A DNA stretch of 64,000 bases from Candidatus Eisenbergiella stercoravium (GCA_019113175.1 DXHY01000044.1:18015-82014); one strand, 5' to 3'. Numbered from the stretch's first letter, positions 1-9,085 are shown. Translations and numbers: made by a program. The notes: generated by a model from the letters alone, not told the origin.

Positions 1-2
1 CG

Positions 3-644
3 TTCGGAAGGAAGCTGATTCTGTTTTTTGCCATATACGGGCTGGTTGTGACCAACGGGATGAGTGCGCTTCAGATCCTGCTGGACGGCCTTACGGCTTC
101 GGGCCGGATCGGAACCGTCTCCCTTTCTGCCATTGGCGTCCTCAATCCCTTCGGAACCTATGCCAACATGCTGGGCTTTTTCCTGCTGGGGGCCTGGATT
201 CATACCGGCCCGGTCATCGGCGGAAGCCTGCGCGCGCAGCGCCTGATCGGCGCGGCGATGGCCGTTCTCGGCCTTCCCGGCATCTGGGCTGTGAAATGGT
301 ATCTGAGCGGAACCCCGGTCTGGGACGGCATTCTTCTGGTGGAGGGGTATCGGCATATTCCCGTGATCCTGCTCGCGGTGGGCGTTTTCCTGCTCTGTCG
401 GGATCTTACCATCAAAAACAGGTTCCTTTCTGCTGCTGTACGCGCTGTGGCCTCCAGAACTCTGGGAATTTACTATCTGCACTGGATCTTCGGGTGGCTC
501 CTTGTGCCGCATATGGCCCTGCTTTTCACACGCTTCAGCGTGGTGTCCAACATTTTGAAAACTCTTGCGCTCATTCTGCCCGCTCTGCTTGTGACCTTCC
601 TTCTGGAAAAAATTCCGGCGGTGCGCAGGCTTGTGACGGGATAA
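3..644 (+). CDS. Acyltransferase family 3 membrane protein, C-terminal part
   Basis: The reading frame is open through the left edge, so only the C-terminal portion (about 213 residues) is visible. It consists almost entirely of hydrophobic helices separated by short basic loops, ends with a basic tail (EKIPAVRRLVTG) and contains the pattern RTLGIYYLHWIFGW. That pattern resembles the YxxH motif seen near the end of OafA/YrhL-type membrane acyltransferases, which O-acylate cell-surface sugars. The catalytic N-terminal half is outside the window, so substrate cannot be judged. A GTG at 48 lies within this frame and is not a plausible start because the frame stays open and hydrophobic upstream. 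Confidence 0.7.
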   Translation, partial: FGRKLILFFAIYGLVVTNGMSALQILLDGLTASGRIGTVSLSAIGVLNPFGTYANMLGFFLLGAWIHTGPVIGGSLRAQRLIGAAMAVLGLPGIWAVKWYLSGTPVWDGILLVEGYRHIPVILLAVGVFLLCRDLTIKNRFLSAAVRAVASRTLGIYYLHWIFGWLLVPHMALLFTRFSVVSNILKTLALILPALLVTFLLEKIPAVRRLVTG

Positions 645-697
645 GGGGAGAACATCAGGCCGCTGCCTGCCGGTTTACCGACGGACAGCGGCTTTTT

Positions 698-842
698 TAT
701 TCAGCAGGAAATTTCATTTCCTATCGTATAAAAACCTCCGGTGGATCGCACTGCGGCGGAAAGGAAGATGTCGCTTACGCGACCCGCCACGCAGGTAATC
801 TTTGATTACCGGGAAAATCCCGCAAGCGGGATTCTTTTTTAC
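698..842 (+). repeat. Dispersed hairpin repeat, copy 1 (with terminal hairpin)
   Basis: An intergenic element starts with a GGAAAT-ttc-ATTTCC hairpin, continues through a G+C-rich middle and ends with AATCCCGC-aag-CGGGATT followed by a T run, which should work as a terminator for the upstream gene. The middle block at about 715-795 is nearly identical to 45958-46036, differing by about one base, and the first hairpin recurs at 5108-5130. The near identity of two copies 45 kb apart suggests recent dispersal. An extra GGTAATC/GATTACC hairpin is inserted near 797-813 in this copy only. Confidence 0.75.
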
Positions 843-958
843 ACGATAAGCCCGTAGGGAGACCGCGTGAATAGACACACCTGCTTTACAGACAGGCGGA
901 CATCCGTATGAAAAGAAACCGAATAAAGCCGGAGCAATGTGTCAATCCTGAATATAGC

Positions 959-986
959 TTGACAAAAAGGAAAAATATGTTATGAT
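959..986 (+). promoter_or_regulatory. Sigma-70 type promoter for the SDR gene
   Basis: A consensus -35 TTGACA (959-964) and a -10 TATGAT (981-986) are separated by 16 bases, about 50 bases upstream of the SDR start codon. The surrounding DNA is AT-rich. The remaining part of the 390-base gene-free stretch (843-958) shows no further feature. Confidence 0.75.
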
Positions 987-1034
987 AAAATCAATAACAA
1001 TAATTATTACTAAAATATGAAAGGAGGAGACAAC

Positions 1035-1778
1035 ATGCTGAAAGGGAAAACAGCGGTAGTTACGGGAGGAACAAGGGGAATCGGTTTTGCAGTGGTGAAG
1101 AAGTTCCTGGAGAACGGTGCGGCGGTTGCGCTCTGGGGTTCCAGGCAGGAAACCGTAGAGGATGCTCTGGAGAAGCTGCGGGCGGAGAATCCGGACTGGA
1201 ATGTGATTGGCATGTCGCCGGATCTGGGCAGCCTGCAGGAGGTGGAAGCCGCCATGAAGCAGGTGAAGGAGCAGTTTGGCAGGCTGGACATTCTGGTGAA
1301 CAATGCGGGAATTTCGGCAAGGGAAAGTTTTTATGATTACAGAGAGGAGGATTTTGAGAAAATCACGGATCTGAACCTGAATGCGGTATTCCGCTGCTCC
1401 AGAGCAGCAGCGCCCCTGATGAAAGAGCAGGGCGGCGGTGTAATCCTGAACACCAGCTCTATGGTGAGCATTTACGGACAGGCCGCGGGCGTTGGCTATC
1501 CGGCGTCCAAATTCGCGGTGAACGGCCTGACGAAATCCCTGGCAAGGGAGCTGGGGCGGGATCATATACGGGTCAACGCAGTTGCTCCCGGCGTCATCCG
1601 GACGGATATGGTGGCGGCCCTTCCAAAGGAGCTGATCGAGCCGCTCATCCGGACCATTCCCCTGGGCCGTGTGGGAGAGCCGGAGGATGTGGCAAATGCC
1701 TTCCTCTTCCTTGCAAGTGATATGGCGTCCTATGTGACCGGGGAGATCCTGTCTGTGGACGGAGCTGCAATGACCTGA
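1035..1778 (+). CDS. SDR-family NAD(P)-dependent oxidoreductase (FabG-like)
   Basis: This is a classical short-chain dehydrogenase/reductase of 247 residues, the normal size. The cofactor motif TGGTRGIG is at residues 10-17, NNAG at 89-92, a catalytic serine at about 141-142, and Y155-x3-K159 completes the active site. The Arg after the second beta strand (WGSR) favours NADPH, by family knowledge. It resembles 3-oxoacyl-ACP reductases but is not in a fatty-acid operon, so it may act on another keto or hydroxy substrate such as a sugar or steroid. The start is the ATG at 1035, 7 bases after AAGGAGGA; the ATG at 1017 overlaps that ribosome site. It has its own strong promoter and appears monocistronic. 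Confidence 0.88.
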   Translation: MLKGKTAVVTGGTRGIGFAVVKKFLENGAAVALWGSRQETVEDALEKLRAENPDWNVIGMSPDLGSLQEVEAAMKQVKEQFGRLDILVNNAGISARESFYDYREEDFEKITDLNLNAVFRCSRAAAPLMKEQGGGVILNTSSMVSIYGQAAGVGYPASKFAVNGLTKSLARELGRDHIRVNAVAPGVIRTDMVAALPKELIEPLIRTIPLGRVGEPEDVANAFLFLASDMASYVTGEILSVDGAAMT

Positions 1779-1880
1779 ACATTGCTGTGCCGATGACCTT
1801 AAATTTTCGGAGAGATGACCGAAAAAAGCGGCGGCTCGGGCAGGCCCGCATATTTATGGAATATCAGATGGAGGAAGAAC

Positions 1881-2573
1881 ATGAATATTCAGACCTTTTT
1901 TCAGTTGAATTACGGTGTTTACATCACCACCACCCTGGACGGAGAACGGCCCGTGGGCTGCGTGACCAACAGCATCATGCAGATCACGGCGGAGCCCGCT
2001 ACCTTTGCGGTGAGCGTTAATCACGATAACTACACCCATGGCTGCATTGAAAGGACGGGAAGCTTCGCCTTTTCCATCCTGGGAGAAAATACGGATCCCG
2101 CGCTGATCGGCGCGTTCGGTTTTCACAGCAGCAGGGACACGGATAAATTTCAGAATGTTCCCGTAAAGACGGCTGCCGGACTTCCTGTGATCGCCTCTTC
2201 CTGCGGTTATGTGGTCTGCCGCCTGATTGGAAGCCTGGAAACCCCAACTCATACCATCTTTCTGGGGCAGGCGGAGGAAGCGGAGATTCTGGACGGCTCC
2301 CAAACCCCGATGACCTATTCATATTATCATCGTGTGATCAAGGGGAAGGCGCCGAAGAATGCGCCAACCTGGCAGCCGGAGACACAGGAGGCGGAAGAGA
2401 AATCCGTTTCCCACGCGGCAGAAGATGAAAGGGCAACGCAGGACGGAGCGGCCGGCAGCGTTGGAAAATGGATCTGTGGAATCTGCGGCTATGTCTACGA
2501 GGGCGAGACGCTCCCGGAGGATTTTAAATGTCCGGTCTGCGGCCGCGGCCCGGAAGTATTCCGGAAGGCATGA
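1881..2573 (+). CDS. hrb: High-molecular-weight rubredoxin (flavin reductase domain plus rubredoxin)
   Basis: This is a 230-residue fusion. The N-terminal 160 or so residues form a flavin reductase-like FMN-binding domain (NYGVYITTT, then TNSIMQITAEPATFAVS). A linker rich in Glu and Ala leads to a C-terminal rubredoxin with two CxxC pairs, C199/C202 and C217/C220. Size and order match the Hrb of Moorella, which passes electrons from NAD(P)H to a flavodiiron protein during oxygen or nitric oxide detoxification in anaerobes. No flavodiiron gene is adjacent here, so the partner is inferred. The start ATG at 1881 follows GGAGGAA; an upstream in-frame ATG at 1815 lacks a good ribosome site. Confidence 0.88.
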   Translation: MNIQTFFQLNYGVYITTTLDGERPVGCVTNSIMQITAEPATFAVSVNHDNYTHGCIERTGSFAFSILGENTDPALIGAFGFHSSRDTDKFQNVPVKTAAGLPVIASSCGYVVCRLIGSLETPTHTIFLGQAEEAEILDGSQTPMTYSYYHRVIKGKAPKNAPTWQPETQEAEEKSVSHAAEDERATQDGAAGSVGKWICGICGYVYEGETLPEDFKCPVCGRGPEVFRKA

Positions 2574-2984
2574 AAGAAAGCGCATAAACGGGTAAGCATA
2601 ACCGGCATCAGATAACCGGCGGAAACGGTTCGGATTTTAGCAGAAAGTCCGGGCCGTTTTCGTCTGCCGGACAAAAGTGCCAAAAAAAGCATTGATTGGA
2701 AAATTGCCACTGCGGGCTGTTTGTGGTAAGATGGAGGCAAAGAAAACGCGGCGGGGTATTCCGAAGGCTGCCTTTGGCCGCGGCCAAAACGGAAGGAAAA
2801 CCTGACTTAACATTTCGACAGCTCTATATAACAAATGGCAGTTGCGGGATGTACGGGTTTCCAGATAAAATAAAAGGGTAAAGTGAAGCAGGCCTGCGGA
2901 CTTTACGAACAATTTGACATTTTTAAGGATGTTGGCTTCACAACCCTGGCATCGCGTGAAAAACACGCAGAAGGGGAAGAAAAA
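2574..2984 (+). promoter_or_regulatory. Gene-free leader with probable promoter and a hairpin
   Basis: A GTCCGG/CCGGAC hairpin (2647-2672) without a clear T run may end the hrb transcript. A probable promoter has TTGCCA at 2704-2709 and TAAGAT at 2727-2732 with 17 bases between. It would give the nucleotidyltransferase gene an unusually long leader of about 250 bases. Within that leader GTAAAGT (2878-2884) pairs with ACTTTAC (2900-2906). No known riboswitch was recognised. Confidence 0.4.
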
Positions 2985-3905
2985 ATGGACAAACCGGTAC
3001 TTGTAATTCTGGCAGCGGGTATGGGAAGCCGCTACGGCGGACTCAAGCAGATCGATCCGGTGGACGAACAGGGCCACAAGATCATTGACTTTTCCATGTA
3101 CGACGCGCACAGGGCGGGCTTTGAAAAGGTCGTTTTCATCATTAAGAAAGAAAATGAAAAGGATTTCCGTGAGTGCGTGGGAGACAGAGTGAGTAAGCAC
3201 ATGGAAGTCGAGTACGTTTTCCAGGAACTCGACAAGGTTCCGGAAGGCTTTCAGATTCCGGAAGGCAGAGTGAAGCCCTGGGGAACGGCGCACGCGATCC
3301 TCTGCTGCAAGGACGTGGTAAAGGGACCGTTTGCGGTCATCAACGCGGATGATTATTATGGAAGAAGCGCGTATACCACGCTGTACAACTTCCTGACCAC
3401 CCATCATGATGATGAGAAATACCGCTACGCCATGGTGGGCTATGAACTCGGCAATACGCTGACGGAAAACGGTTCCGTTGCCCGCGGCGTATGTGTGACC
3501 GATGAGAACGGCTACCTGAAGGAAATCGCGGAGCGCACCAAGATCGTCAAGACTGCGGACGGAGCGGCCTATACGGAGGATGACGGAGCAACCTGGACGC
3601 CTCTCGCGCTGGACACTCTGGTATCCATGAACATGTGGGGCTTTTCCGCAAGCATCTTAAACGAACTGGAGAGCGCGGTGAACAGCTTCTTTAAAAATGA
3701 GGTGGAGAAGAATCCGCTGAAGTCGGAATGTTTCCTTCCCATCGAGGTGGATAAGCTCCTGAAGCAGGACAAGGCCACTGTCGAGGTGCTTTCTTCCAAA
3801 GACAAGTGGTTCGGCGTAACCTACAAGGAAGACAAGCCCTTCGTGATGGAATCCATTGCCCGTCTGAAGGCGGAAGGCGTTTATCCGGAATATTTGTGGT
3901 TATGA
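2985..3905 (+). CDS. Sugar-phosphate nucleotidyltransferase
   Basis: This 306-residue protein has the nucleotidyltransferase signature LAAGMGSRYGG at residues 8-18, a GTAHAI motif that contacts the base, and INADDYYG carrying the metal-binding Asp. This places it among enzymes that make NDP-sugars from NTP and sugar 1-phosphate. Since galE follows directly, a UDP-glucose or UDP-galactose product is likely, but it is not a standard GalU. The C-terminal third (KDKWFGVTYKEDK) is typical of a clostridial subfamily of unproven specificity. The start ATG at 2985 follows AAGGGGAAG; an in-frame GTG at 2883 falls in the leader hairpin and is less likely. Confidence 0.8.
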   Translation: MDKPVLVILAAGMGSRYGGLKQIDPVDEQGHKIIDFSMYDAHRAGFEKVVFIIKKENEKDFRECVGDRVSKHMEVEYVFQELDKVPEGFQIPEGRVKPWGTAHAILCCKDVVKGPFAVINADDYYGRSAYTTLYNFLTTHHDDEKYRYAMVGYELGNTLTENGSVARGVCVTDENGYLKEIAERTKIVKTADGAAYTEDDGATWTPLALDTLVSMNMWGFSASILNELESAVNSFFKNEVEKNPLKSECFLPIEVDKLLKQDKATVEVLSSKDKWFGVTYKEDKPFVMESIARLKAEGVYPEYLWL

Positions 3906-3908
3906 TTA

Positions 3909-4028
3909 GATGCCGCCTGTGGCGGCAGAACAGGAGGCCGGCACGAACCGGTGGGTTCGTGCCAAAGAACGGAGATACCGTTCTTTTATGATTAGATGCC
4001 GCCTGTGGCGGCGGAACAGGAGGAGACC
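3909..4028 (+). repeat. Hairpin-ribosome-site module upstream of galE
   Basis: Four hairpins stand in a row: GCCGCC-tgt-GGCGGC, then GGCACGAACC/GGTTCGTGCC, then AACGG/CCGTT, then a second GCCGCC-tgt-GGCGGC. Each GCCGCC hairpin is followed by an AGGAGG sequence, and the last one serves as the galE ribosome site. The ATG inside the last hairpin (3996) is in frame with galE and would add 11 residues ([11 protein letters not shown]). The same architecture occurs before metK, the DUF89 gene and dnaE. Confidence 0.8.
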
Positions 4029-5045
4029 ATGGCAATTTTAGTGACAGGCGGTGCCGGATATATCGGCAGCCATACAGTAGTAGAGCTGCAGAACGCGGGA
4101 TACGATGTGGTGGTGGTGGATAACCTCTGCAATTCCAGCGAGAAGTCCCTGCAGCGCGTGGAAAAGATCACGGGAAAAAGCGTTCCTTTTTACAAGGCCG
4201 ACATCCTCGACAGAGAGGCTCTGAACGCAATTTTTGAAAAGGAAAAAATCGATTCCTGCATCCATTTCGCAGGACTCAAGGCGGTCGGCGAGTCTGTTGC
4301 CAAGCCGTGGGAATACTACGAGAACAACATTGCGGGAACCCTGACCCTGGTGGATGTGATGCGCAAGCACGGCGTGAAGAACATCATCTTTTCTTCCTCA
4401 GCCACCGTTTACGGCGATCCGGCGGTCATCCCCATCACGGAGGAGTGCCCGAAGGGACAGTGCACCAATCCCTATGGCTGGACCAAGTCCATGCTGGAGC
4501 AGATCCTGACCGACATCCAGAAGGCGGATCCGGAATGGAACGTGGTGCTTCTGCGTTACTTCAATCCCATTGGAGCCCACAAGAGCGGCCTGATCGGTGA
4601 GAACCCCAACGGCATCCCCAACAACCTGATGCCTTACATCACCCAGGTTGCCGTCGGCAAGCTGAAACAGCTGAACGTATTCGGAAACGACTACGATACG
4701 CCGGATGGAACCGGAGTCAGAGATTACATCCATGTGGTTGACCTGGCAAAGGGTCATGTGAAGGCACTGAAGAAGATCGAGGACAATTCCGGCCTTTCCA
4801 TCTACAATCTGGGAACCGGAAAGGGCTACAGCGTGCTGGATATCGTGAAGAACTTCGAGGAAGCCACAGGCGTGAAGATTCCTTATGTGATCAAGGAGCG
4901 CCGCCCCGGCGACATCGCCACCTGCTACTCCGATGCCAGCAAGGCGGAGCGGGAGCTGGGCTGGAAGGCCGAGTACGGCATTAAGGAAATGTGTGCAGAC
5001 TCCTGGAGATGGCAGTCTCAGAATCCCAACGGATACGATGACTGA
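4029..5045 (+). CDS. galE: UDP-glucose 4-epimerase
   Basis: The enzyme interconverts UDP-glucose and UDP-galactose with tightly bound NAD, feeding galactose use and cell-surface glycan synthesis. The 338-residue length equals that of classical Gal[11 protein letters not shown] at residues 6-15 is the NAD-binding loop, FSSSATVYG carries the catalytic serine region and YGWTK the Tyr-x3-Lys pair. [11 protein letters not shown] and the RPGD motif near the C-terminus are also family-typical. The start is ATG 4029 after AGGAGA. It forms a pair with the nucleotidyltransferase upstream, separated by the hairpin module, and is closed by a terminator. Confidence 0.96.
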   Translation: MAILVTGGAGYIGSHTVVELQNAGYDVVVVDNLCNSSEKSLQRVEKITGKSVPFYKADILDREALNAIFEKEKIDSCIHFAGLKAVGESVAKPWEYYENNIAGTLTLVDVMRKHGVKNIIFSSSATVYGDPAVIPITEECPKGQCTNPYGWTKSMLEQILTDIQKADPEWNVVLLRYFNPIGAHKSGLIGENPNGIPNNLMPYITQVAVGKLKQLNVFGNDYDTPDGTGVRDYIHVVDLAKGHVKALKKIEDNSGLSIYNLGTGKGYSVLDIVKNFEEATGVKIPYVIKERRPGDIATCYSDASKAERELGWKAEYGIKEMCADSWRWQSQNPNGYDD

Positions 5046-5063
5046 TCTCAGAAAAAAACGGAT

Positions 5064-5100
5064 GGCTGCCGGGACTGAGTGGGTTCCGGCGGCCTTTTTT
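5064..5100 (+). terminator. Rho-independent terminator after galE
   Basis: GGCTGCCGG (5064-5072) pairs with CCGGCGGCC (5086-5094), including one G-T wobble, and is followed directly by six T residues. Confidence 0.85.
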
Positions 5101-5140
5101 ATACGACAGGAAATTTCATTTCCCACCGTATAAGAAAAGA
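5098..5140 (+). repeat. Dispersed hairpin repeat, partial copy 2
   Basis: The GGAAAT-ttc-ATTTCC hairpin and flanking TATAC/GTATAA of the family seen at 698 and 45940 recur here, immediately after the galE terminator. The long G+C-rich middle part is missing or diverged; only CGCTCCGCTGTGG remains loosely similar. Confidence 0.55.
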
Positions 5141-5193
5141 CGCTCCGCTGTGGATGCGCACTCGCGCACACTTTTGATAAGGGGGGAAAGAAG

Positions 5194-6330
5194 ATGCAAA
5201 GAAGCGGAGAAAAAACTCCTGTTCAGCCTGACAGGCTCAGGAGAGTGGAGCAGCTGTTCAATGAGTGCCGGATGCAGAAGCGGCTTCCTGAGAGAAAAAA
5301 AGTACAGAAGGATTCCGAAGAAGTGCCCGGAAGTGTTTCCGGAGCATTTTCCGGAATATTTTCCGGAGCAGCCATGATCGCCACGTCAGATGGCCCGGTC
5401 TTTTCCTGTGCCTGCGGATATGAGAATCTGGCGTATGGGATTGAAAACCGGCTGGACACGGCGTTTGATACGGCTTCCATTACGAAGCTTTTTACCGCAG
5501 CCGGTATTGTCCTTCTGGAAAGCCGGGGATTGCTTCGGCTGGAGGACCCCGTTCATTCCATTCTTGATCTGGGAGGAACCAGAATTCCGGAGGATGTGAG
5601 GCTGGTGCATCTTCTGACCCACACATCAGGAATTGCGGATGATGCGGATGAGGAGGGCGGGGAGGATTACTCGGCGCTTTTTGTGGAGACGCCGAATTAT
5701 TCTTTCAGGGAAAACCGGGATTTTTTGAAAAATTTCGTACATAAGGAGCCAAATTTCCGGGCGGGAGAGCAGATTCGGTATAACAACTGTGGTTTCATTT
5801 TGCTGGGCCTGGTAATCGAGAAGCTGACGGGAAAGGAGTACCGGACTTTCATAACAGATGAAATTTTCCGGCCGTTCGGTATGAAGGACAGTTTTTTCGC
5901 GGCCAAAGAGGATACGGACAAAAGGTTTGCGGAAGGGTATTTTTACGGGAAGGACGGCAGACTGAAGTAGAATATCTATTCCTTTCCACCTATCGGCACG
6001 GCAGACAGCGGGGCCTATACCACGGTGCAGGATCTGGACCGTTTCTGGAGATATGTGAGCGAAAGCCCCATATACCGGAAGATGCTTCTGCCTCACACGA
6101 ATGTGAGAAGAGAGGAAGGAGAATATTCCTTTACCACAGGACTCGGCCTGGGGCTGAGGGAGAAAAACGGCCGGATCTTCCGCGCCTGGAAGGAGGGTTC
6201 CAACGACGGCGTGTGCAATATCACCGCATTTTATCCGCAGGCCGGACTGATCTTTACCATTCTGGGAAATGTGGACATGAATATCTGGCGGCTGCACGCG
6301 GAAGCGGAGCGGCTGCTGTTTGAGGACTGA
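5194..6330 (+). pseudogene. Serine hydrolase (beta-lactamase family) interrupted by in-frame TAG
   Basis: The frame encodes a class C beta-lactamase-like serine hydrolase (penicillin-binding or esterase type). SITK at residues 95-98 supplies the nucleophile Ser and Lys, and YNN at 196-198 is the second motif. Codon 259 (5968-5970) is TAG, yet the same frame continues with clear family sequence (IGTADSGAYTT, then LGLGLREKNGRIFRAWKEG) to a stop at 6328. Read through, the product would be about 378 residues, a normal length. Either this is a recent nonsense mutation or the codon is suppressed; no suppressor system is visible in the window. The start ATG at 5194 follows GGGGGG. Residues 45-59 contain a low-complexity SGAFSGIFSGA insertion made by 12-base DNA repeats. 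Confidence 0.8.
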
Positions 6331-6374
6331 GAGGGAAAAAAGTGAAGAGAAAAATCATCAACATGAGCATCTGT

Positions 6375-6414
6375 CTCTGTACAGGATCCGGTGATCGGGC
6401 AGACCTGTACAGAG
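6375..6414. repeat. Perfect 10-bp inverted repeat upstream of the MFS gene
   Basis: CTCTGTACAG (6375-6384) and CTGTACAGAG (6405-6414) are exact inverted copies with a 20-base loop. It lies about 180 bases before the MFS start and could be an operator or an RNA hairpin. No T run follows, so termination is unlikely. Confidence 0.45.
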
Positions 6415-6592
6415 GTTTCTTCAGAATATGAGGGAAAACCCCCACGATCTGAAACAGCGGCTTCTTTCGGAGAGAAACCTTCCGGCGTGAAATCTTTCCA
6501 AAGAAACTGCATTCTGCCCGCACAGGACCCTGTACTTTTACGGAGAAACGAGTTTAACCTTAACGGATCATCTGTAAAAGGAGGAATATCCT

Positions 6593-7948
6593 GTGAATCA
6601 CAATTTTAAAAAATATATTCTTTTCTGGCTGAGCGGATCCGTCTCTCAGCTTGGAAGCGCCATGACGAGCTATGCGCTGATTTTGTGGTCCTATACGCGG
6701 ACCGGTTCCGCCATGTCGGTATCGCTGATGTCCTTTTTTAATTATCTGCCCTATATTGTGGTGAGCGTTTTCGCCGGAAGCTTTGTGGACAGAAGATCGA
6801 AGAAGAAAATCATGCTGACGTCCGATTCCCTGGCGGCGGTCTGTTCTCTGGCGGTGCTGCTTTTGTGCCTGAAGGGGTCACTTCAGATGTATCACATCTA
6901 TCTGATAAACGCAGTGATCGGGCTGATGAACGCCTTTCAGTCCCCGGCGCAGTCCATTGCGGTCGGAATGCTGGTGCCGAAGGAAAAACTGGGGCAGGCC
7001 AGCGGAATGGATTCCTTTTCCGCGAATCTGGTGACGGTGGCCGCTCCGGTCCTTGCTTCTTCTCTTTTCGCCTTTGGCGGGCTGGAAAGTGTGATCGTGC
7101 TGGATCTGATTTCGTTTCTGGTGAATTTCAGCGTCCTGCTTCTGTTCATCCGTCTGCCGGAAGCGCCGACAGGTGTAAATGCGGCAGGTACAAAAGCGGG
7201 AGACGCGGCGAAAGAGAATGGGGCGGCGGAAGAAAAAAGACTCCGCGGGACCTTTGCGGGTATGCAGGAGGGCTTTCGCTTCCTGCATGGAAGAAAGGGG
7301 CTTCTTTATATCATGCTCACCATGGCCCTGCTGAATTTTTTCTCCCGGCTGACCTATGAAAACATTCTCTCTCCGATGATCCTGGCGAGGAGCGGTGGGA
7401 ATGAGAGAACGCTTGGACTGGTCAATGCGGTTCTGGGGGCCGGAGGAATTCTGGGCGGCATTCTGGTATCCTGCCGCAGATGGCGGATCAGTCCCCGGAT
7501 GGAAATCTACGGGGCCGCGGCTCTTTCCTTCCTATTCGGAGATCTTCTGATGGGGCTGGGAAGAAACGGTTTCTGGTGGAGCGTGGCAGCCGTGGCTGCC
7601 AGCCTTCCCATTCCTTTCATCACGGCGGGACAGAGGGTGCTTCTGTATGAAACTGTGCCTGTCCGTCTGCAGGGCAGCGTGTTTGGCGTAAGGAACGCGC
7701 TGCAGTTCGGAACCATCCCTGTGGGAATCCTGCTGGGCGGTTTTCTGGCTGATTATGTATTCGAGCCGTTTATGCGGTCGGGAATGCCGGCCGCAGGATG
7801 GCTGGAAGAACTGGTGGGAAGCGGGGCCGGAAGCGGCATGGCCGTGATGTTCCTGTGTACCGGCACCCTGGGTTTTCTCGCCAGCCTGATCACCGGGAGA
7901 AGCAGGTGGATCAAGGAGCTGGAAGAGCCGGATGGCCGGGCGGAGTGA
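6593..7948 (+). CDS. MFS transporter, drug-export type
   Basis: This 451-residue protein has about twelve hydrophobic segments and the MFS loop FVDRRSKKKIML between helices 2 and 3. It aligns in style with the MFS_3 group of enterobactin and macrolide (Mef-like) exporters, so proton-driven efflux of a small toxic compound is the likely role. The cytoplasmic centre (about residues 195-220) is charged and Ala-rich, as usual for the loop between the two six-helix halves. The start is GTG 6593 after AAAAGGAGGAATATCCT. It stands alone between a broken hydrolase gene and a convergent hemolysin III gene, so its substrate is unknown. Confidence 0.85.
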   Translation: MNHNFKKYILFWLSGSVSQLGSAMTSYALILWSYTRTGSAMSVSLMSFFNYLPYIVVSVFAGSFVDRRSKKKIMLTSDSLAAVCSLAVLLLCLKGSLQMYHIYLINAVIGLMNAFQSPAQSIAVGMLVPKEKLGQASGMDSFSANLVTVAAPVLASSLFAFGGLESVIVLDLISFLVNFSVLLLFIRLPEAPTGVNAAGTKAGDAAKENGAAEEKRLRGTFAGMQEGFRFLHGRKGLLYIMLTMALLNFFSRLTYENILSPMILARSGGNERTLGLVNAVLGAGGILGGILVSCRRWRISPRMEIYGAAALSFLFGDLLMGLGRNGFWWSVAAVAASLPIPFITAGQRVLLYETVPVRLQGSVFGVRNALQFGTIPVGILLGGFLADYVFEPFMRSGMPAAGWLEELVGSGAGSGMAVMFLCTGTLGFLASLITGRSRWIKELEEPDGRAE

Positions 7949-8016
7949 AAGGGCCGGATTTGATACCTGATATTTAATGGCTGCTGCATTTTACAATAAA
8001 AGGAGCAGATATGACC

Positions 8017-8064
8017 TGTGCCGCACGTTTGAGCTTCGGGCTCTGTGCGGCACAATCTTTTCCA
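8017..8064. terminator. Terminator hairpin after the MFS gene
   Basis: TGTGCCGCAC (8017-8026) pairs perfectly with GTGCGGCACA (8045-8054), followed by ATCTTTTCC. It sits between convergent genes and may act in both directions. Confidence 0.65.
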
Positions 8065-8158
8065 GACCTTTTTCGGTTTTTACGTTTACTGTTTTTCGCT
8101 GCCCGGTTTGTCAGTACGGGAGATTCCGCGTGAGGCACTCCGGAAAGCGCACAGGACA

Positions 8159-8809
8159 TCAGGCCACATAACAGAACATGAAGATGAAATGGCAGATGCT
8201 TCCGCCCATGACGAACAGATGGAAAATCTCATGGGAGCCGAAATATTTATGCCTCGCGTTGAAAAGAGGCAGCTTCAGCGCATAGATGATGCCGCCCGCC
8301 GTATAGATCAGCCCTCCGGCAAGCAGCCACAGGAAGGCTGCGCGGGGAAGAGTATTCCACAACTGGCCGAAAACCGCCAGACAGATCCAGCCCATGGCGA
8401 TGTAGATTACGGAGGAGAACCATTTCGGGCAGGTGATCCAGAATGCCTTTACCGCCATGCCGAGGATGGCAACGCCCCACACCACCGCAAGCAGCGTGTA
8501 GCCCAGCCTTCCGCCCAGGATGACCAGACAGACGGGCGTGTAGGAGCCGGCGATCAGTACGAAGATCATCATGTGATCCAGCTTGCGGAAAACGCGCAGG
8601 ATGCGCCCGCCCACATTGATGGAATGGTAGGTGGCACTCGCCCCGTACAGCAGAATCATGCTGGCAATGAATATAACCATTGCGAAAAAGATCACGGGCT
8701 GCCCGGACAGCACCGCCTTGATCAGAAGCGGCGTAGAGGCCAGAATGGCCATCATCATGCCGATGAAATGAGTGATCGCACTTCCGGGTTCTCTTATTGT
8801 AACGCTCAT
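8159..8809 (-). CDS. Hemolysin III family membrane protein (PAQR type)
   Basis: The 216-residue protein has seven predicted membrane helices and the PAQR/HlyIII metal-site residues: Ser and His near the first helices (EPGSAITHFIG, ATYHSI) and the paired His near the end (SHEIFHLFV). Bacterial members are integral membrane proteins, related to YqfA and B. cereus hemolysin III. The hemolytic name is historical, and a hydrolase role on lipids is suggested for eukaryotic relatives. The start ATG at 8809 follows AGGAGGT. It is transcribed alone from a consensus promoter upstream. Confidence 0.9.
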   Translation of the reverse strand: MSVTIREPGSAITHFIGMMMAILASTPLLIKAVLSGQPVIFFAMVIFIASMILLYGASATYHSINVGGRILRVFRKLDHMMIFVLIAGSYTPVCLVILGGRLGYTLLAVVWGVAILGMAVKAFWITCPKWFSSVIYIAMGWICLAVFGQLWNTLPRAAFLWLLAGGLIYTAGGIIYALKLPLFNARHKYFGSHEIFHLFVMGGSICHFIFMFCYVA

Positions 8810-8874
8810 ATTTACCTCCTGACTTTTTTAAAAACACAACACATAGTATTGAAAACTACTTCTTATATGTTATG

Positions 8875-8903
8875 ATACTACACCTTATTATTTTCTGTGT
8901 CAA
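8875..8903 (-). promoter_or_regulatory. Promoter of the hemolysin III gene
   Basis: Read on the minus strand, TTGACA (8903-8898) and TAGTAT (8880-8875) are 17 bases apart, in AT-rich DNA about 65 bases before the start codon. Confidence 0.75.
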
Positions 8904-9048
8904 CAAATAATATTCGTAAAAATTTCTTAAGTATGGAAAAGCAGTCACCCCATCCCCATGAGCAGCCTTAGCACCGCAAGGCGCGGGACCGGGGCCTCGA
9001 AGAGACGGCGGGTGCGGATGAGGGGGGCTGTGAATAGTTTCAAAAGAA

Positions 9049-9070
9049 AAAGAGGGCCGCAGCCCTCTTT
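9049..9070 (-). terminator. Terminator of the small minus-strand gene
   Basis: AGAGGGC (9051-9057) and GCCCTCT (9062-9068) form a tight hairpin; on the minus strand it is followed by TTTTTCTTTTG. Confidence 0.75.
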
Positions 9071-9085
9071 CAATGTCGGATAAAA

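Noticed and set aside
698..842. Possible small gene in the dispersed repeat
   Set aside because: Frames differ between the copies and palindromes explain the similar peptides; no ribosome site.
3909..4028. CRISPR-like array before galE
   Set aside because: The units are different hairpins with no constant repeat and spacer length; no cas genes are present.
8045..8875. 276-codon plus-strand frame across the hemolysin III gene
   Set aside because: It is a mirror of the conserved minus-strand gene and begins inside the MFS terminator.
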